64,000 bases of DNA from Chitinophagales bacterium (GTDB taxonomy: Bacteria > Bacteroidota > Bacteroidia > Chitinophagales > CAIOSU01): assembly GCA_040877935.1 (NCBI GenBank), contig JBBDNB010000018.1:62001-126000 (forward strand), written 5' to 3'. The notes under the pieces were generated by a model that was given only the letters and a program-made list of their open reading frames with translations, was not told the DNA's origin and searched no databases. A program made the position numbers and the translations under genes. This document shows positions 26,325 through 35,163 of the stretch, piece by piece (position 1 is the stretch's first letter; each line of letters begins with the position of its first letter).

Positions 26325-27677
26325 TTATAAATAGCTTTGATCTAACTCTCCTGTTTCGTTTTCTTCAAAAACAATTCCTTTTTCTTCCAAGCCTCTTAAT
26401 ACAGGCTTATAAATTTCTTCCAATACGGGCAATTGCACTCCTTTGGATTCCACTGCATTACTCAAAAGCAATTTTGCAGCAAGTCCCAATGGCAAACCCA
26501 CGCATTTGGCCATTGCAGTATTTCTTTGATTTTCACCAATACATACCATACTGGAATGCAATTCATGCATAGTATCCTTTAATTTATAAATAAACTTGTG
26601 CCACATCACTATCATATCTTTTTCATCCTCTTTTAAAGTCCACCTGTCCTCAAGAATTTTTTGCAGTATTTGAGCCGGGGTTCCTTTTTCAAGTCCCACT
26701 TTTTTATTTGAAAAAATACCGAGCCAGCGCAATTTGTACATCACTTCCGAATCGAGGTCAAGATTCAGGTAATGCGCCAGTTTTAATTCTACAGAATCTT
26801 TGGGACGGAAATACAAAAAGGAATTGATAAAATCTTTGTAGCTCATATTCTTGCAATCGATTTGATACGAATCGTCTGTTGCTCCCAGTTGAACAAAAAC
26901 ATTCCAAGTGCGACTAAAACCAGGTCTGCGTAAAGTTCCGCGATAAATGGTTCTTGCATTTTCCAATCCGTAAATACTTTGATATTTCAGCGAATCTCTG
27001 TTGGCATAGCCACCAAAATAGCCATAGGGCGGAATATGTATGATTTCTGTTCGATGAAATAAGCGGTGATAAGGAATATACTTCAGTTTGCCCTCGTGTA
27101 AAAATTTGGACACCCCCTGCCCTGCCAGCACCACATTGCGTGGATTCCATGTGAATTTATACTGCCAGGGGTTGTCTGCTTCGCTTTCTGGAGCAAGCAA
27201 GCCTCCAGTAAAACTCTCAAAGGTATCAATAGAAGCACCTTGCTTTTTAAGCCGGTGAATCAACTGCATGGCCGACATATGATCAATTCCTGGATCCAGC
27301 CCCATTTCATTCAGCAGTAAAACGTCCGCTTTTTTCGCAGCTTCATCCAAAGCCCGCATTTCATCAGATACATAAGATGCTGTAATCATGTTTTTGCCGA
27401 GCTTTATGCAAGCTTCAGCTACCGGCACATGCATATGAGCCGGTAATAAGGAAATAACAAGCGTTTGTGTTTCTATTGTTGCTTCCAACTGATCTTGCTT
27501 GCGAATATCCAATGCTGAAATTTTCAACCTGTCGTGTGTCGTAAATTTTTTCTTTACGGTTTCAGGGTCAATATCAACTATGTTAATCATCCAATCGTTT
27601 TCAGATGCTTCTGTCAATAAATAGTCCACCAATACATTGCTGGATTTCCCTGCTCCTATTAATAAAATATTTTTCAT
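26325..27677 (-). CDS. Saccharopine dehydrogenase family protein
   Basis: A 450-residue NAD(P)-binding oxidoreductase. The N-terminal Rossmann loop is ILLIGAGKSSNVLVDYL. NEMGLDPGIDHMSA and ESFTGGLLAPESEADNPWQY are signatures of the glutamate-forming saccharopine reductase group (Lys9-like). The C-terminal catalytic domain includes NPRNVVLAGQ, GYANRDSLKYQ and GATDDSY. Members link lysine, alpha-aminoadipate semialdehyde and glutamate, but bacterial homologues also act in polyamine or other metabolism, so the exact reaction is open. It is divergent from a cytidine deaminase gene (19 bases between starts) and near an ornithine aminotransferase, which also forms glutamate and a semialdehyde. Confidence 0.85.
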   Translation of the reverse strand: MKNILLIGAGKSSNVLVDYLLTEASENDWMINIVDIDPETVKKKFTTHDRLKISALDIRKQDQLEATIETQTLVISLLPAHMHVPVAEACIKLGKNMITASYVSDEMRALDEAAKKADVLLLNEMGLDPGIDHMSAMQLIHRLKKQGASIDTFESFTGGLLAPESEADNPWQYKFTWNPRNVVLAGQGVSKFLHEGKLKYIPYHRLFHRTEIIHIPPYGYFGGYANRDSLKYQSIYGLENARTIYRGTLRRPGFSRTWNVFVQLGATDDSYQIDCKNMSYKDFINSFLYFRPKDSVELKLAHYLNLDLDSEVMYKLRWLGIFSNKKVGLEKGTPAQILQKILEDRWTLKEDEKDMIVMWHKFIYKLKDTMHELHSSMVCIGENQRNTAMAKCVGLPLGLAAKLLLSNAVESKGVQLPVLEEIYKPVLRGLEEKGIVFEENETGELDQSYL

Positions 27678-27696
27678 TAGTTTTAGCTTGCTTTTT

Positions 27697-28158
27697 ATGA
27701 CAAATAAGATAGAATTTAAAACTACTGTAAAAGTTTATGAAAGCCTAAATCAATTGAGCAAGGCCGATCAAATACTTTTAAAAAAAGCAGAAGAAGCTTC
27801 CGCACTCTCCTATTCGCCTTATTCAAAATTTCCCGTAGGAACAGCCTTCCAATTGGATGATGGCACTTATATTCTGGGCAGCAACCAGGAAGATGCCGCT
27901 TTCCCCGCAGGAATTTGTGCGGAACGCGTGGGCCTGTCTAATTTGGCTATGCAAAAACCAGGGACGCCTATATACACCATAGCAATAGTAGTGCCTTCCG
28001 ATGCTCCTGCTGCACCATGTGGCATTTGCAGGCAATCACTTTTTCAACAGGAATTTCGGCAAAATCAAAACATACGGCTTTTACTGAAAGGAAAAAGCGA
28101 AGAAATTTATCTGTTGCCCTCTGTCAAGTCTTTGCTTCCACTGCCTTTTACTTTTTGA
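27697..28158 (+). CDS. cdd: Cytidine deaminase
   Basis: A 153-residue zinc enzyme that converts cytidine and deoxycytidine to uridine forms for pyrimidine salvage. The zinc and catalytic motifs are CAERVG (with the proton-shuttling Glu) and PCGICRQ. The N-terminal helix and YSPYSKFPVGTAFQLDDGTY carry the nucleoside-binding residues of the homotetrameric family. The ATG at 27697 is chosen: the longer frame from 27637 runs into the divergent saccharopine dehydrogenase gene and has no matching N-terminus. The length suits the short tetrameric class. Confidence 0.93.
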   Translation: MTNKIEFKTTVKVYESLNQLSKADQILLKKAEEASALSYSPYSKFPVGTAFQLDDGTYILGSNQEDAAFPAGICAERVGLSNLAMQKPGTPIYTIAIVVPSDAPAAPCGICRQSLFQQEFRQNQNIRLLLKGKSEEIYLLPSVKSLLPLPFTF

Positions 28159-28250
28159 CAAAATGAGTGCTCTATCAGCATCAAATTTTCAAAGCAAATC
28201 GGCAAACAATTTACACGGTCATTTCATTAGCTAAGTGAACAATTATCTCT

Positions 28251-28258
28251 TACTTTTG
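28251..28258 (+). promoter_or_regulatory. Candidate -7 box for rocD
   Basis: TACTTTTG matches TAnnTTTG 15 bases before the chosen rocD ATG, which would give a very short leader. No -33 box was identified. Confidence 0.4.
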
Positions 28259-28273
28259 AAGCAAAATGAAATA

Positions 28274-29503
28274 ATGAAAGATCAGAAATACTATATAGAG
28301 CTTGAGAAACGCTATGGAGCCCACAACTACCATCCGCTGCCGGTAGTATTGGAAAAAGGTTCAGGGGTTTTTGTCTGGGATACAGACGGCAAACGCTATT
28401 ATGATTTTTTAGCAGCATATTCTGCCGTTAATCAAGGACACTGTCACCCAAAAATTTTAGAAACACTCAGAAAGCAATCAGAAAAACTCACCATTACTTC
28501 ACGTGCATTCCACAACAATATACTGGGGGAATACGAAGAATACATCACTAAATATTTTGGCTACGATAAAATATTGCCAATGAATACCGGTGTAGAAGGC
28601 GGTGAAACTGCCAATAAGCTTGCGCGTAAATGGGGCTATACCAAAAAGGGCATTCCAGAAAACAAAGCCCGGATAATATTTGTGAATGGCAATTTCTGGG
28701 GAAGGACGCTTGCTGCCATCTCTACATCTGATGACCCCAGCAGCTATGAAGGTTTTGGTCCATACATGCCAGGATATGATGTGATTCCGTACAACGATCT
28801 TGAAGCACTTGAAAAGGAATTGCAGGATCCCAATGTCGCAGCATTTATGGTGGAGCCCATTCAAGGCGAAGCCGGTGTAGTTGTACCGGATGAAGGTTAT
28901 CTTGCTGGTGTGCGCAAACTGTGTACAAAATACAATGTGCTTTTTATAGCCGATGAAGTGCAGACTGGTATTGGCCGGACAGGGAAAAGGCTGGCCTGTG
29001 ATTATGAGGAGGCACATCCTGATATTCTGATCCTGGGAAAAGCCCTTTCGGGAGGCGTTTTGCCTGTGTCGGCAGCCTTGGCAAATGACGAGGTTATGCT
29101 TTGTATAAAACCGGGAGAACACGGTTCTACTTTTGGAGGCAATCCACTGGCATGTGCGGTAGCTAAAACCTCATTGGAGGTTGTGAAAGAAGAAAAAATG
29201 GCGAAAAATGCTTTTCGCCTGGGAAAAATATTCCGCAAAGAAATGGAGCAACTGGTAAATGAACTGGACATTCTCAAACTGGTCAGAGGCAAAGGACTGC
29301 TGAATGCAATTGTGATTAATGATAAGGAAAAAAGCAATACTGCATGGGACATTTGCATGGAGCTGAAAAACAGGGGATTATTGGCCAAGCCCACCCAAGG
29401 CAATAAAATCCGCTTTACTCCGCCTTTAATTATTACTGAAGAGCAATTGATGGATTGCTTGGAAATTATTAAAGGGACTTTGAGGGATTTTGATAAGAAA
29501 TAG
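28274..29503 (+). CDS. rocD: Ornithine--oxo-acid aminotransferase
   Basis: A PLP enzyme that moves the delta-amino group of ornithine to 2-oxoglutarate, giving glutamate semialdehyde and glutamate. The start [20 protein letters not shown] is the family N-terminus; the in-frame GTG at 28235 would add 13 odd residues. Other motifs are [41 protein letters not shown] and [13 protein letters not shown]. The PLP lysine lies in [15 protein letters not shown], followed by [15 protein letters not shown]. At 409 residues it is full length. A terminator follows directly. Confidence 0.95.
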   Translation: MKDQKYYIELEKRYGAHNYHPLPVVLEKGSGVFVWDTDGKRYYDFLAAYSAVNQGHCHPKILETLRKQSEKLTITSRAFHNNILGEYEEYITKYFGYDKILPMNTGVEGGETANKLARKWGYTKKGIPENKARIIFVNGNFWGRTLAAISTSDDPSSYEGFGPYMPGYDVIPYNDLEALEKELQDPNVAAFMVEPIQGEAGVVVPDEGYLAGVRKLCTKYNVLFIADEVQTGIGRTGKRLACDYEEAHPDILILGKALSGGVLPVSAALANDEVMLCIKPGEHGSTFGGNPLACAVAKTSLEVVKEEKMAKNAFRLGKIFRKEMEQLVNELDILKLVRGKGLLNAIVINDKEKSNTAWDICMELKNRGLLAKPTQGNKIRFTPPLIITEEQLMDCLEIIKGTLRDFDKK

Positions 29504-29515
29504 TTTTTAAATCAG

Positions 29516-29540
29516 AAAGCCGGTTTTTAGCCGGCTTTTT
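29516..29540 (+). terminator. Rho-independent terminator of rocD
   Basis: AAAGCCGG (29516-29523) and CCGGCTTT (29531-29538) pair around a 7-base loop and are followed by T residues. Confidence 0.85.
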
Positions 29541-29631
29541 TATTGGCATTTAGAGCTCTATCTCAAAATGTATTTTTGATAAAAGTTTATCTTGTGAGTT
29601 CTTGGTAATACTAAATACTCAAAAAAGTAAG

Positions 29632-29844
29632 ATGGATAATTTTGTTTTTGACACTTTCATTTCAGGAATTAAAGAATTTTCAGAAAATACATATAAAATA
29701 CTAACTAAAAGTGAAGAATATAAAAAAGAAGCACAGCTATATCACTATACATCTCTTGAAGCTTTTCAATCAATGGTACAAAATGAATCGCTAAGAGCTA
29801 CTATTAACCTGACGGTATTTGACCGATATTTTCATGCGGCATAG
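29632..29844 (+). pseudogene. DUF2971-type gene cut by the IS element
   Basis: An N-terminal fragment starting MDNFVFDTFISGIKEF at the ATG at 29632. At residues ~39-57 it has LYHYTSLEAFQSMVQNESLR, the opening motif of DUF2971 proteins. Native sequence ends at the TA at 29802-29803. The remaining codons to the stop at 29842 come from the IS left end. DUF2971 proteins are usually more than 200 residues, so most of the gene is missing. Joining the flanks across the element gives about 20 further codons before a stop, without a recognisable DUF2971 continuation. Confidence 0.75.
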
Positions 29845-30922
29845 CTTATTTCCTCGTGCTGAAAATATTTCCTTACCCTGCCGTTATTGTATTTAAGCAT
29901 GTTCATGTGTCCTTCCACGTTGTCCCTGAGCTGATCCTGGCTCCTTGGCGAGGGCTTTTCCGACATGCCGTACTTCAGGTCGCAGTTCAGGTACTCATCG
30001 GGGTTTTTCTCCGGGGAGTAGGATGGCAGGTAGAATACCTCTATGGCCTTGCGGTTTTCCCCGAGCCATTGCTTTACCTTTTTGCTGTGGTGTACCCGCA
30101 GGTTGTCCAGTATGAGGAAGGTCTTTTTCCCCTTGCCCTTGATCAACTGTCGCATGAACTCGATCAGCCTGTCTGAGTGCATGCTGCCCGAGTAGATCAT
30201 GAACTCTACCTTTCCCCGGTTGGTCACGGTGGATATCATGTTTACCGAGAAGCGCTTTGACATACTTTTCTTCACGGGCGTCCTGCCCCGTGGCGCATAG
30301 GAGCGCCCATGCTGGCAGTTGTTCTGCACGCCCGTTTCATCGCCCCAGTGTATCTCGGCATCTTCCTCGGTTGCGCGCTCCCTGATGGCGGGGTATTCCT
30401 CGTCAAGCCATTTGCGCACCTTTTCCGGGCATTGCTCGTAGGCCTTCTTCTTTGGCTTCTGGGGAGTGTACCCCCATGACCTGAGGTAGTCGCCCACCGT
30501 GTTCACGGCAAGGGTTACCCCCAGCTTGAGCTCCACCAGCTCCTTTACGGCCCCCCTTGTCCACAGGGCGTAGGGCAGCTTCAGTTGGTCCGGCATGGTG
30601 TCCAGTATCATCCGCTGGACCTGTTTTTCCTGTTCTTTGTCCAGCAGCTTCATGTTCTCGGACTTTGCGCCACGGGCGTTGTCCCACAGCCCTTTTTCGC
30701 CCCCTGCCCTATAGGCCTTCTTCCAGTCGCTTACGGTATTCTCCCTGACACCGAAGGTTTTCGCCACTTCCTTTTGTTTTTTGCCCTCTTGCAACAACTT
30801 GACCGCGCGCAGCCGGAAGGCGAAACGCTGCTCGCTGCTTAGTTTCCTGAAATCTGTCTTTTCCATCGCCCTAAGATACGGAAAATTTATCTAATTATAT
30901 CGGTATATTACCGTTAAGTTAA
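29804..30922 (-). mobile_element. IS630-family insertion sequence, ~1119 bp
   Basis: Ends were set by comparing both flanks. The left end starts TTAACCTGACGG and the right end, read inward on the other strand, starts TTAACTTAACGG; 21 of the first 26 bases match. TA is present on each side (29802-29803 and 30923-30924), the target duplication of the IS630/Tc1 superfamily. One transposase gene fills the element. Its base composition is visibly richer in G and C than the surrounding genes, which suggests recent arrival from another genome. Confidence 0.85.
29832..30866 (-). CDS. IS630-family transposase
   Basis: A 344-residue transposase. The N-terminal helix-turn-helix (KQKEVAKTFGVRENTVSDWK) should bind the inverted repeats; a second winged-helix part covers residues ~70-150. 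The catalytic DDE triad of the DDE_3 type is visible: Asp in IHWGDETGVQNN, Asp in FLILDNLRVHHSK, and Glu in SPEKNPDEYLN. The gene is uninterrupted and all three acidic residues are present, so it may be active. Codon use is GC-rich compared with its neighbours. Confidence 0.92.
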   Translation of the reverse strand: MEKTDFRKLSSEQRFAFRLRAVKLLQEGKKQKEVAKTFGVRENTVSDWKKAYRAGGEKGLWDNARGAKSENMKLLDKEQEKQVQRMILDTMPDQLKLPYALWTRGAVKELVELKLGVTLAVNTVGDYLRSWGYTPQKPKKKAYEQCPEKVRKWLDEEYPAIRERATEEDAEIHWGDETGVQNNCQHGRSYAPRGRTPVKKSMSKRFSVNMISTVTNRGKVEFMIYSGSMHSDRLIEFMRQLIKGKGKKTFLILDNLRVHHSKKVKQWLGENRKAIEVFYLPSYSPEKNPDEYLNCDLKYGMSEKPSPRSQDQLRDNVEGHMNMLKYNNGRVRKYFQHEEISYAA

Positions 30923-31244
30923 TAATATGGAATATGATCACCAAAAAAATAGCCTATCAACCTCCACGCGAATACCTTTTTCTTGACCAAAAAAGAAAGC
31001 TGGGCTTAGTCAAGCGAATTAAAAAACAAATTGATAAATTTGACGTTAGTCAGAATCCTTTTAAAAACTAGAGAAGGGAATTCTATATCCTTCAAACTTT
31101 GCAGATCTTGGGAAATTAGTTGTTTTTCAAGTGACCAATTATGAGGTATGTTATAAATAGGCTCACAATACGTCTATAAATTGTTTAGGTTTGATAAGGT
31201 ATTGTTATTCATGTGTTTTAAAGTTAAAATATATTAAGGCGCAA
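30923..31244. other. Right flank of the IS element; no clear gene
   Basis: These 322 bases hold the second TA copy, then a 45-codon frame at 30934-31071 (MITKKIAYQPPREYLFLD...), lysine-rich and unrecognised. This may be debris of the interrupted locus. The rest is AT-rich leader of the next gene, with a TAGGTTTG box at 31186-31193. Confidence 0.4.
31186..31193 (+). promoter_or_regulatory. Candidate -7 box for the lipoprotein hydrolase gene
   Basis: TAGGTTTG fits TAnnTTTG 51 bases before the ATG at 31245. No -33 box was assigned. Confidence 0.35.
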
Positions 31245-32198
31245 ATGAAGGATATCTGTTTTTTTAAAGTTGCTTTATATGCATGTATATTTGTTTCTTT
31301 TTCTTGTCGGGGACAAGAAAAAGAAATTACTTATGTCGATACAGAATCATTGTCTCCCATACAAGCCACAGGATTGCCCATTCGGATTCCAAATGATTCT
31401 ATGTTATTGCCAGAGCTTAGTGACCCGAAACTTCAAAAAAGACTGGAAGATGAAATTAATAAAGTTTCTAAATGGAAAAGCCTGGTAGCCAATAAAAAAA
31501 TGGCTATTGGTATTGTCGATTTGACTGATGTAAACAACATTCGATTTGCTCATATAAACGGCAATCACATGATGTATGCTGCCAGTTTGCCTAAAATTGC
31601 AGTACTCTTAGCTGCTACTGATGCTATTGAAAACGGTGAACTTGAGGAAACTGCAGAAGTAAAAGCAGATATGAAAATAATGATCAGTAAATCTAACAAC
31701 GCAGCAACAACACGTATGATAGACAGAGTGGGCTTTCAAAAAATAGAATCGATTTTAACCTGTGATAGATACTGTTTGTACGATGTAGAATTTGGCGGAG
31801 GTTTATGGGTTGGCAAACGTTACGGAGGTGGCGGAGCGACAAATCGTGAGCCGATCAGAAATTTAAGTCATGCTGCTACAGTCACTCAAGTATGTCGGTT
31901 TTATTATCTGTTGGCTCAGGGGAAATTAGTAAATCAAGAACGATCTGAACAAATGCTTGAGATAATGGAGGATCCTGCTTTGCATCATAAATTTGTAAAT
32001 ACATTAGACATAATTGCACCTGATGCGCGGTTGTTTCGCAAATCCGGTTCATGGAAAACCTATCATTCAGATTCTGTATTGGTTTGGGGAAAAGATCCAA
32101 ACAGAAGATACATTTTAGTAGCACTTGTAGATGACAGTAGTGGAGAACAAATTATAAGAGACTTAGTCATGCCTGTAGAAAGGGCTTTAAAGAAGTGA
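31245..32198 (+). CDS. Lipoprotein-type serine beta-lactamase-fold hydrolase
   Basis: A 317-residue protein starting MKDICFFKVALYACIFVSFS and then Cys21, a lipobox-like site, so it is probably a periplasm-facing lipoprotein. The ATG at 31245 is chosen for this signal; the longer frame from 31191 lacks one. The serine hydrolase motifs are ASLPK (Ser114, Lys117), SKSNNAATT (an S-x-N site) and RKSGSW (KSG). The class A general-base Glu of the omega loop is not evident, which argues against efficient beta-lactamase activity. The fold is that of class A beta-lactamases and penicillin-binding proteins. It precedes a nucleotide-transporter-like gene and shares its motif set with the hydrolase at 35164-36429. 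Confidence 0.8.
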   Translation: MKDICFFKVALYACIFVSFSCRGQEKEITYVDTESLSPIQATGLPIRIPNDSMLLPELSDPKLQKRLEDEINKVSKWKSLVANKKMAIGIVDLTDVNNIRFAHINGNHMMYAASLPKIAVLLAATDAIENGELEETAEVKADMKIMISKSNNAATTRMIDRVGFQKIESILTCDRYCLYDVEFGGGLWVGKRYGGGGATNREPIRNLSHAATVTQVCRFYYLLAQGKLVNQERSEQMLEIMEDPALHHKFVNTLDIIAPDARLFRKSGSWKTYHSDSVLVWGKDPNRRYILVALVDDSSGEQIIRDLVMPVERALKK

Positions 32199-32214
32199 TT
32201 TGTGTCATTTTACA

Positions 32215-32244
32215 GAGGCCTAAGGTTATTAGTGCTTAGGCCTC
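32215..32244 (+). terminator. Strong hairpin after the lipoprotein hydrolase gene
   Basis: GAGGCCTAAG (32215-32224) and CTTAGGCCTC (32235-32244) are exact reverse complements around a 10-base loop, followed by only a short T stretch. It is probably a terminator or an attenuating structure between the two genes. Confidence 0.55.
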
Positions 32245-32288
32245 CTTTAAAGTACAAGAAATAAAATATTTAGAACCCTTAAAACTGC

Positions 32289-35120
32289 ATGGTACAAACC
32301 TTCATAAAGAAATTATTCGACATTAGGGATGGAGAGTTGAAAGTAGCCTTACTGATGCAGGGATATGTTTTTTTTATCATTGCCACTCTACTGATCATCA
32401 AACCTTTAGTTAATTCAATATTTATTTCTGAGTTAGGTGCAGAAAATCTTCCTTTTGGATTTTTATTAGTAGCCATTACTGCTGTCATAAGCTCTTACTT
32501 TTATTCACGATCCACTGAGCAATTTTCGTTATTACATATTATTCGATTTACCATTGTTTTTAGTATTGTATCCCTAATTATTTTAGGAGCATTATTGCAT
32601 TTAGGTCTCATCAAAGGATGGATTTTATACATGTTTTATACAGGTGTCGCTATATATGCAGTTTTGGCTACATCACAATTTTGGGTGTTAGCAAATCTCG
32701 CTTTTAATGTAAGAGAAGCCAAGCGGTTATTCGGTTTTATTGGTGCTGGCGCCATTACAGGTGGTATTTTTGGAGGCTATCTCACCACTATTTTAGCACC
32801 CTTTATAGGCAATGAAAATCTTGTATTTGTTGCAGCTTTCTTTTTAGCCCCCTGTTTCCCATTACTCTCTAAGATTTGGAAAATAAAAGTAAGTGCTCTT
32901 AATACTTTTAAAAAGAAAAAAAGAACTGCCACTTCAAATGAAAATCCTTTTAAACTCATTAAAGGCTCAAAGCACCTCACTTATCTTGCAATTATTATTG
33001 GAGTTGGTGTAATTACAGCGAAGTTAGTAGATTACGAATTTAGCTATATCGCAGCACAACACTACACAGATAGTGATGAGTTAACTTCTTTCTTTGGGTT
33101 CTGGTTGTCTTCATTTAACGTAGCTTCTTTGTTGCTTCAACTTTTCCTAACCCGAAGAATTGTTGGTGTTTGGGGTGTTGGCTTTTCATTAATATTATTA
33201 CCCGTTTTGATATTTTTAGGGGGCTTGTTATTTTTAGTCTTTCCGGAACTTTGGGTAGTCATACTCCTCAAAGCCACAGATGCTAGTTTAAAACAATCTG
33301 TAAATAAATCTGCCATTGAATTGATTGCATTGCCATTGCCTTTACAACTTAAAAAGAAAACAAAATCTTTTATTGATGTTGTAGTTGATAGTATTGCAAC
33401 GGGAATTGCAGGTTGTATTCTTATCTTTTTAATAAAAGGCCTGGATGTGCCCCCTTCATACATCATGGTGCTTATTGTAATACTCACCTTCACATGGGCA
33501 TATTTTGTTTTCAAAGTACGTAAAGAATACTTTCTTTCCTTTAGAAAAAATCTTGAAGTTATTGTACCTGTTCCTATAAAAAAGAGAAAAACAGAAACAC
33601 CCAAGGAGTCTTTTATAGAGGGAATGCGGAATGTTTTTGAAAATGGTCAAGATCGAGAAATACTATATATGTTAAGTAAAGCACAGGAGGTAAATGATAA
33701 GCGTTTAGTTGGACCAATTTCTGAACTCTTAAGCCATCCTTCGCATAAAATCAAGGCTGAAGCCTTACGTAATCTATATTTCTTAAATGCAGATAGCATC
33801 TATACGGAAGTGATATCCTTTTTAAACACAAAAGATGATGAACTTGTTATGGCAACGCTAGAGTATTTACTTTTACACTCAAACACAGACGAAAGTATTG
33901 TATTTGATAGCTATTTAGATCATCCTGATGAATATATTTCAGGCGCTGCACTTTTATGTTTAGCCAAAGAATCTCAGGATAATATTGTACTCAAAGAAAA
34001 GTACAACCTATTTGACCGTATTGAAAAAAAGAAATTAGAAATCGCCTTACTGCCAGAAGAACTTCAACTCAAAGAACAAATTGAACTTTTACAAATTATA
34101 GGTGATGCTGACTATAAAAAAGGTTACGATACTATTCTTGATGCTTTAAATAGTAAAGAAAATGATGTATTACAACAACAAGCTATCATAGCTGCTGGAA
34201 ATACGCTCAATGACTTATTTGTTAATCCTTTATTGGAAAAGTTAGTCATTAAAAGCCAAAGGGAAATAGCGATAAAGGCACTTACAAATTATGGGAAAGC
34301 TATGCTTAATGTACTTTTCAAAAAACTTATGGCTGACGAAATTCAGGAGTCTGTCAAGAAGTTTATTCCCAAAACTATGGCTGCTTTTAACACCCAAGCA
34401 GCTGTGGAAATCATTTTTGAAAGCTTTAAGCATGCTGTAGACTTATCCGTTCGTTTGGAGTGTGTGACTCAACTTTGTATTCTAAAAGAAAAAAATAAAA
34501 GTTTAGAATTTAACGAAAGACAAGTGGCCAAGCTTATTCTTGAAGAATGCAAGCTTTATGACAACACAATTAATGCAATGCATACCCAAATCATTGTTCA
34601 TTATTTAAGGCGTAAGCGGCTAAAAATGAATTTGCCAGATGAAGAAATGAAAGCAAGAGAAAGCTTAATGGAATTGCTGGAAAGGAGATTAGAAAATGGA
34701 TTACAACGCATTTTTAAACTGTTGGAATTGCGCTACTCTCAAAAAGATGTGCGCATGGCCTACCAAGGCATTCTTAGTGAAGAGCAAGAAAAGAGAACAA
34801 ATGCTATTGAGTTTTTAGATATTTTGCTTAATCCAGATTTAAAAAATGCGCTTATCCCTATAGTTGAAGCCAGCATACTAGATATTACTTCAGTTGAGGT
34901 AATAGAAGCGATAAGCAAAAACAAAACAACTGAATTTGAATGTTTTCAAAATATCCTCAATGGGAAAGATGGACGTCTAAAATTAGCTGTCCTTTACCTC
35001 ATTAATAAAATGGGAGACCCAAAATATACTAGCCTTGTTGTTCCCTTTCTACATCATAAAGATGAAGGAATAAGAGATTTTGCAGTAAAGGCTATGCAGT
35101 CTATTTCAAAATCAGCTTAA
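32289..35120 (+). CDS. Npt/NTT-type nucleotide transporter-like protein with C-terminal HEAT repeats
   Basis: A 943-residue protein in two parts. Residues 1 to about 410 form about eleven or twelve membrane helices (GYVFFIIATLLIIKPLVNSI, LFGFIGAGAITGGIFGGYL, LKKKTKSFIDVVVDSIATG) in the style of the ATP/ADP antiporter-like (Npt1/Npt2, TlcA) group within the MFS fold. After a basic linker (KKRKTETPKESF), residues ~430-943 are helical HEAT-like repeats (HPSHKIKAEALRNLY, HPDEYISGAALLCLA, HHKDEGIRDFAVKAM). Family members exchange nucleotides or act as sensors; which applies here is unknown. It converges with a pair encoding a beta-lactamase-fold hydrolase and an ATP-dependent phosphotransferase with a signal peptide. 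Confidence 0.75.
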   Translation: MVQTFIKKLFDIRDGELKVALLMQGYVFFIIATLLIIKPLVNSIFISELGAENLPFGFLLVAITAVISSYFYSRSTEQFSLLHIIRFTIVFSIVSLIILGALLHLGLIKGWILYMFYTGVAIYAVLATSQFWVLANLAFNVREAKRLFGFIGAGAITGGIFGGYLTTILAPFIGNENLVFVAAFFLAPCFPLLSKIWKIKVSALNTFKKKKRTATSNENPFKLIKGSKHLTYLAIIIGVGVITAKLVDYEFSYIAAQHYTDSDELTSFFGFWLSSFNVASLLLQLFLTRRIVGVWGVGFSLILLPVLIFLGGLLFLVFPELWVVILLKATDASLKQSVNKSAIELIALPLPLQLKKKTKSFIDVVVDSIATGIAGCILIFLIKGLDVPPSYIMVLIVILTFTWAYFVFKVRKEYFLSFRKNLEVIVPVPIKKRKTETPKESFIEGMRNVFENGQDREILYMLSKAQEVNDKRLVGPISELLSHPSHKIKAEALRNLYFLNADSIYTEVISFLNTKDDELVMATLEYLLLHSNTDESIVFDSYLDHPDEYISGAALLCLAKESQDNIVLKEKYNLFDRIEKKKLEIALLPEELQLKEQIELLQIIGDADYKKGYDTILDALNSKENDVLQQQAIIAAGNTLNDLFVNPLLEKLVIKSQREIAIKALTNYGKAMLNVLFKKLMADEIQESVKKFIPKTMAAFNTQAAVEIIFESFKHAVDLSVRLECVTQLCILKEKNKSLEFNERQVAKLILEECKLYDNTINAMHTQIIVHYLRRKRLKMNLPDEEMKARESLMELLERRLENGLQRIFKLLELRYSQKDVRMAYQGILSEEQEKRTNAIEFLDILLNPDLKNALIPIVEASILDITSVEVIEAISKNKTTEFECFQNILNGKDGRLKLAVLYLINKMGDPKYTSLVVPFLHHKDEGIRDFAVKAMQSISKSA

Positions 35121-35163
35121 AAAAGTGAGGCATCAAACATCTCCTACATATTTGAAATAATAA

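Noticed and set aside
30934-31071. 45-codon frame as a real gene or as the lost DUF2971 C-terminus
   Set aside because: No recognisable motif, and joining the IS flanks does not put it in frame with the N-terminal fragment.
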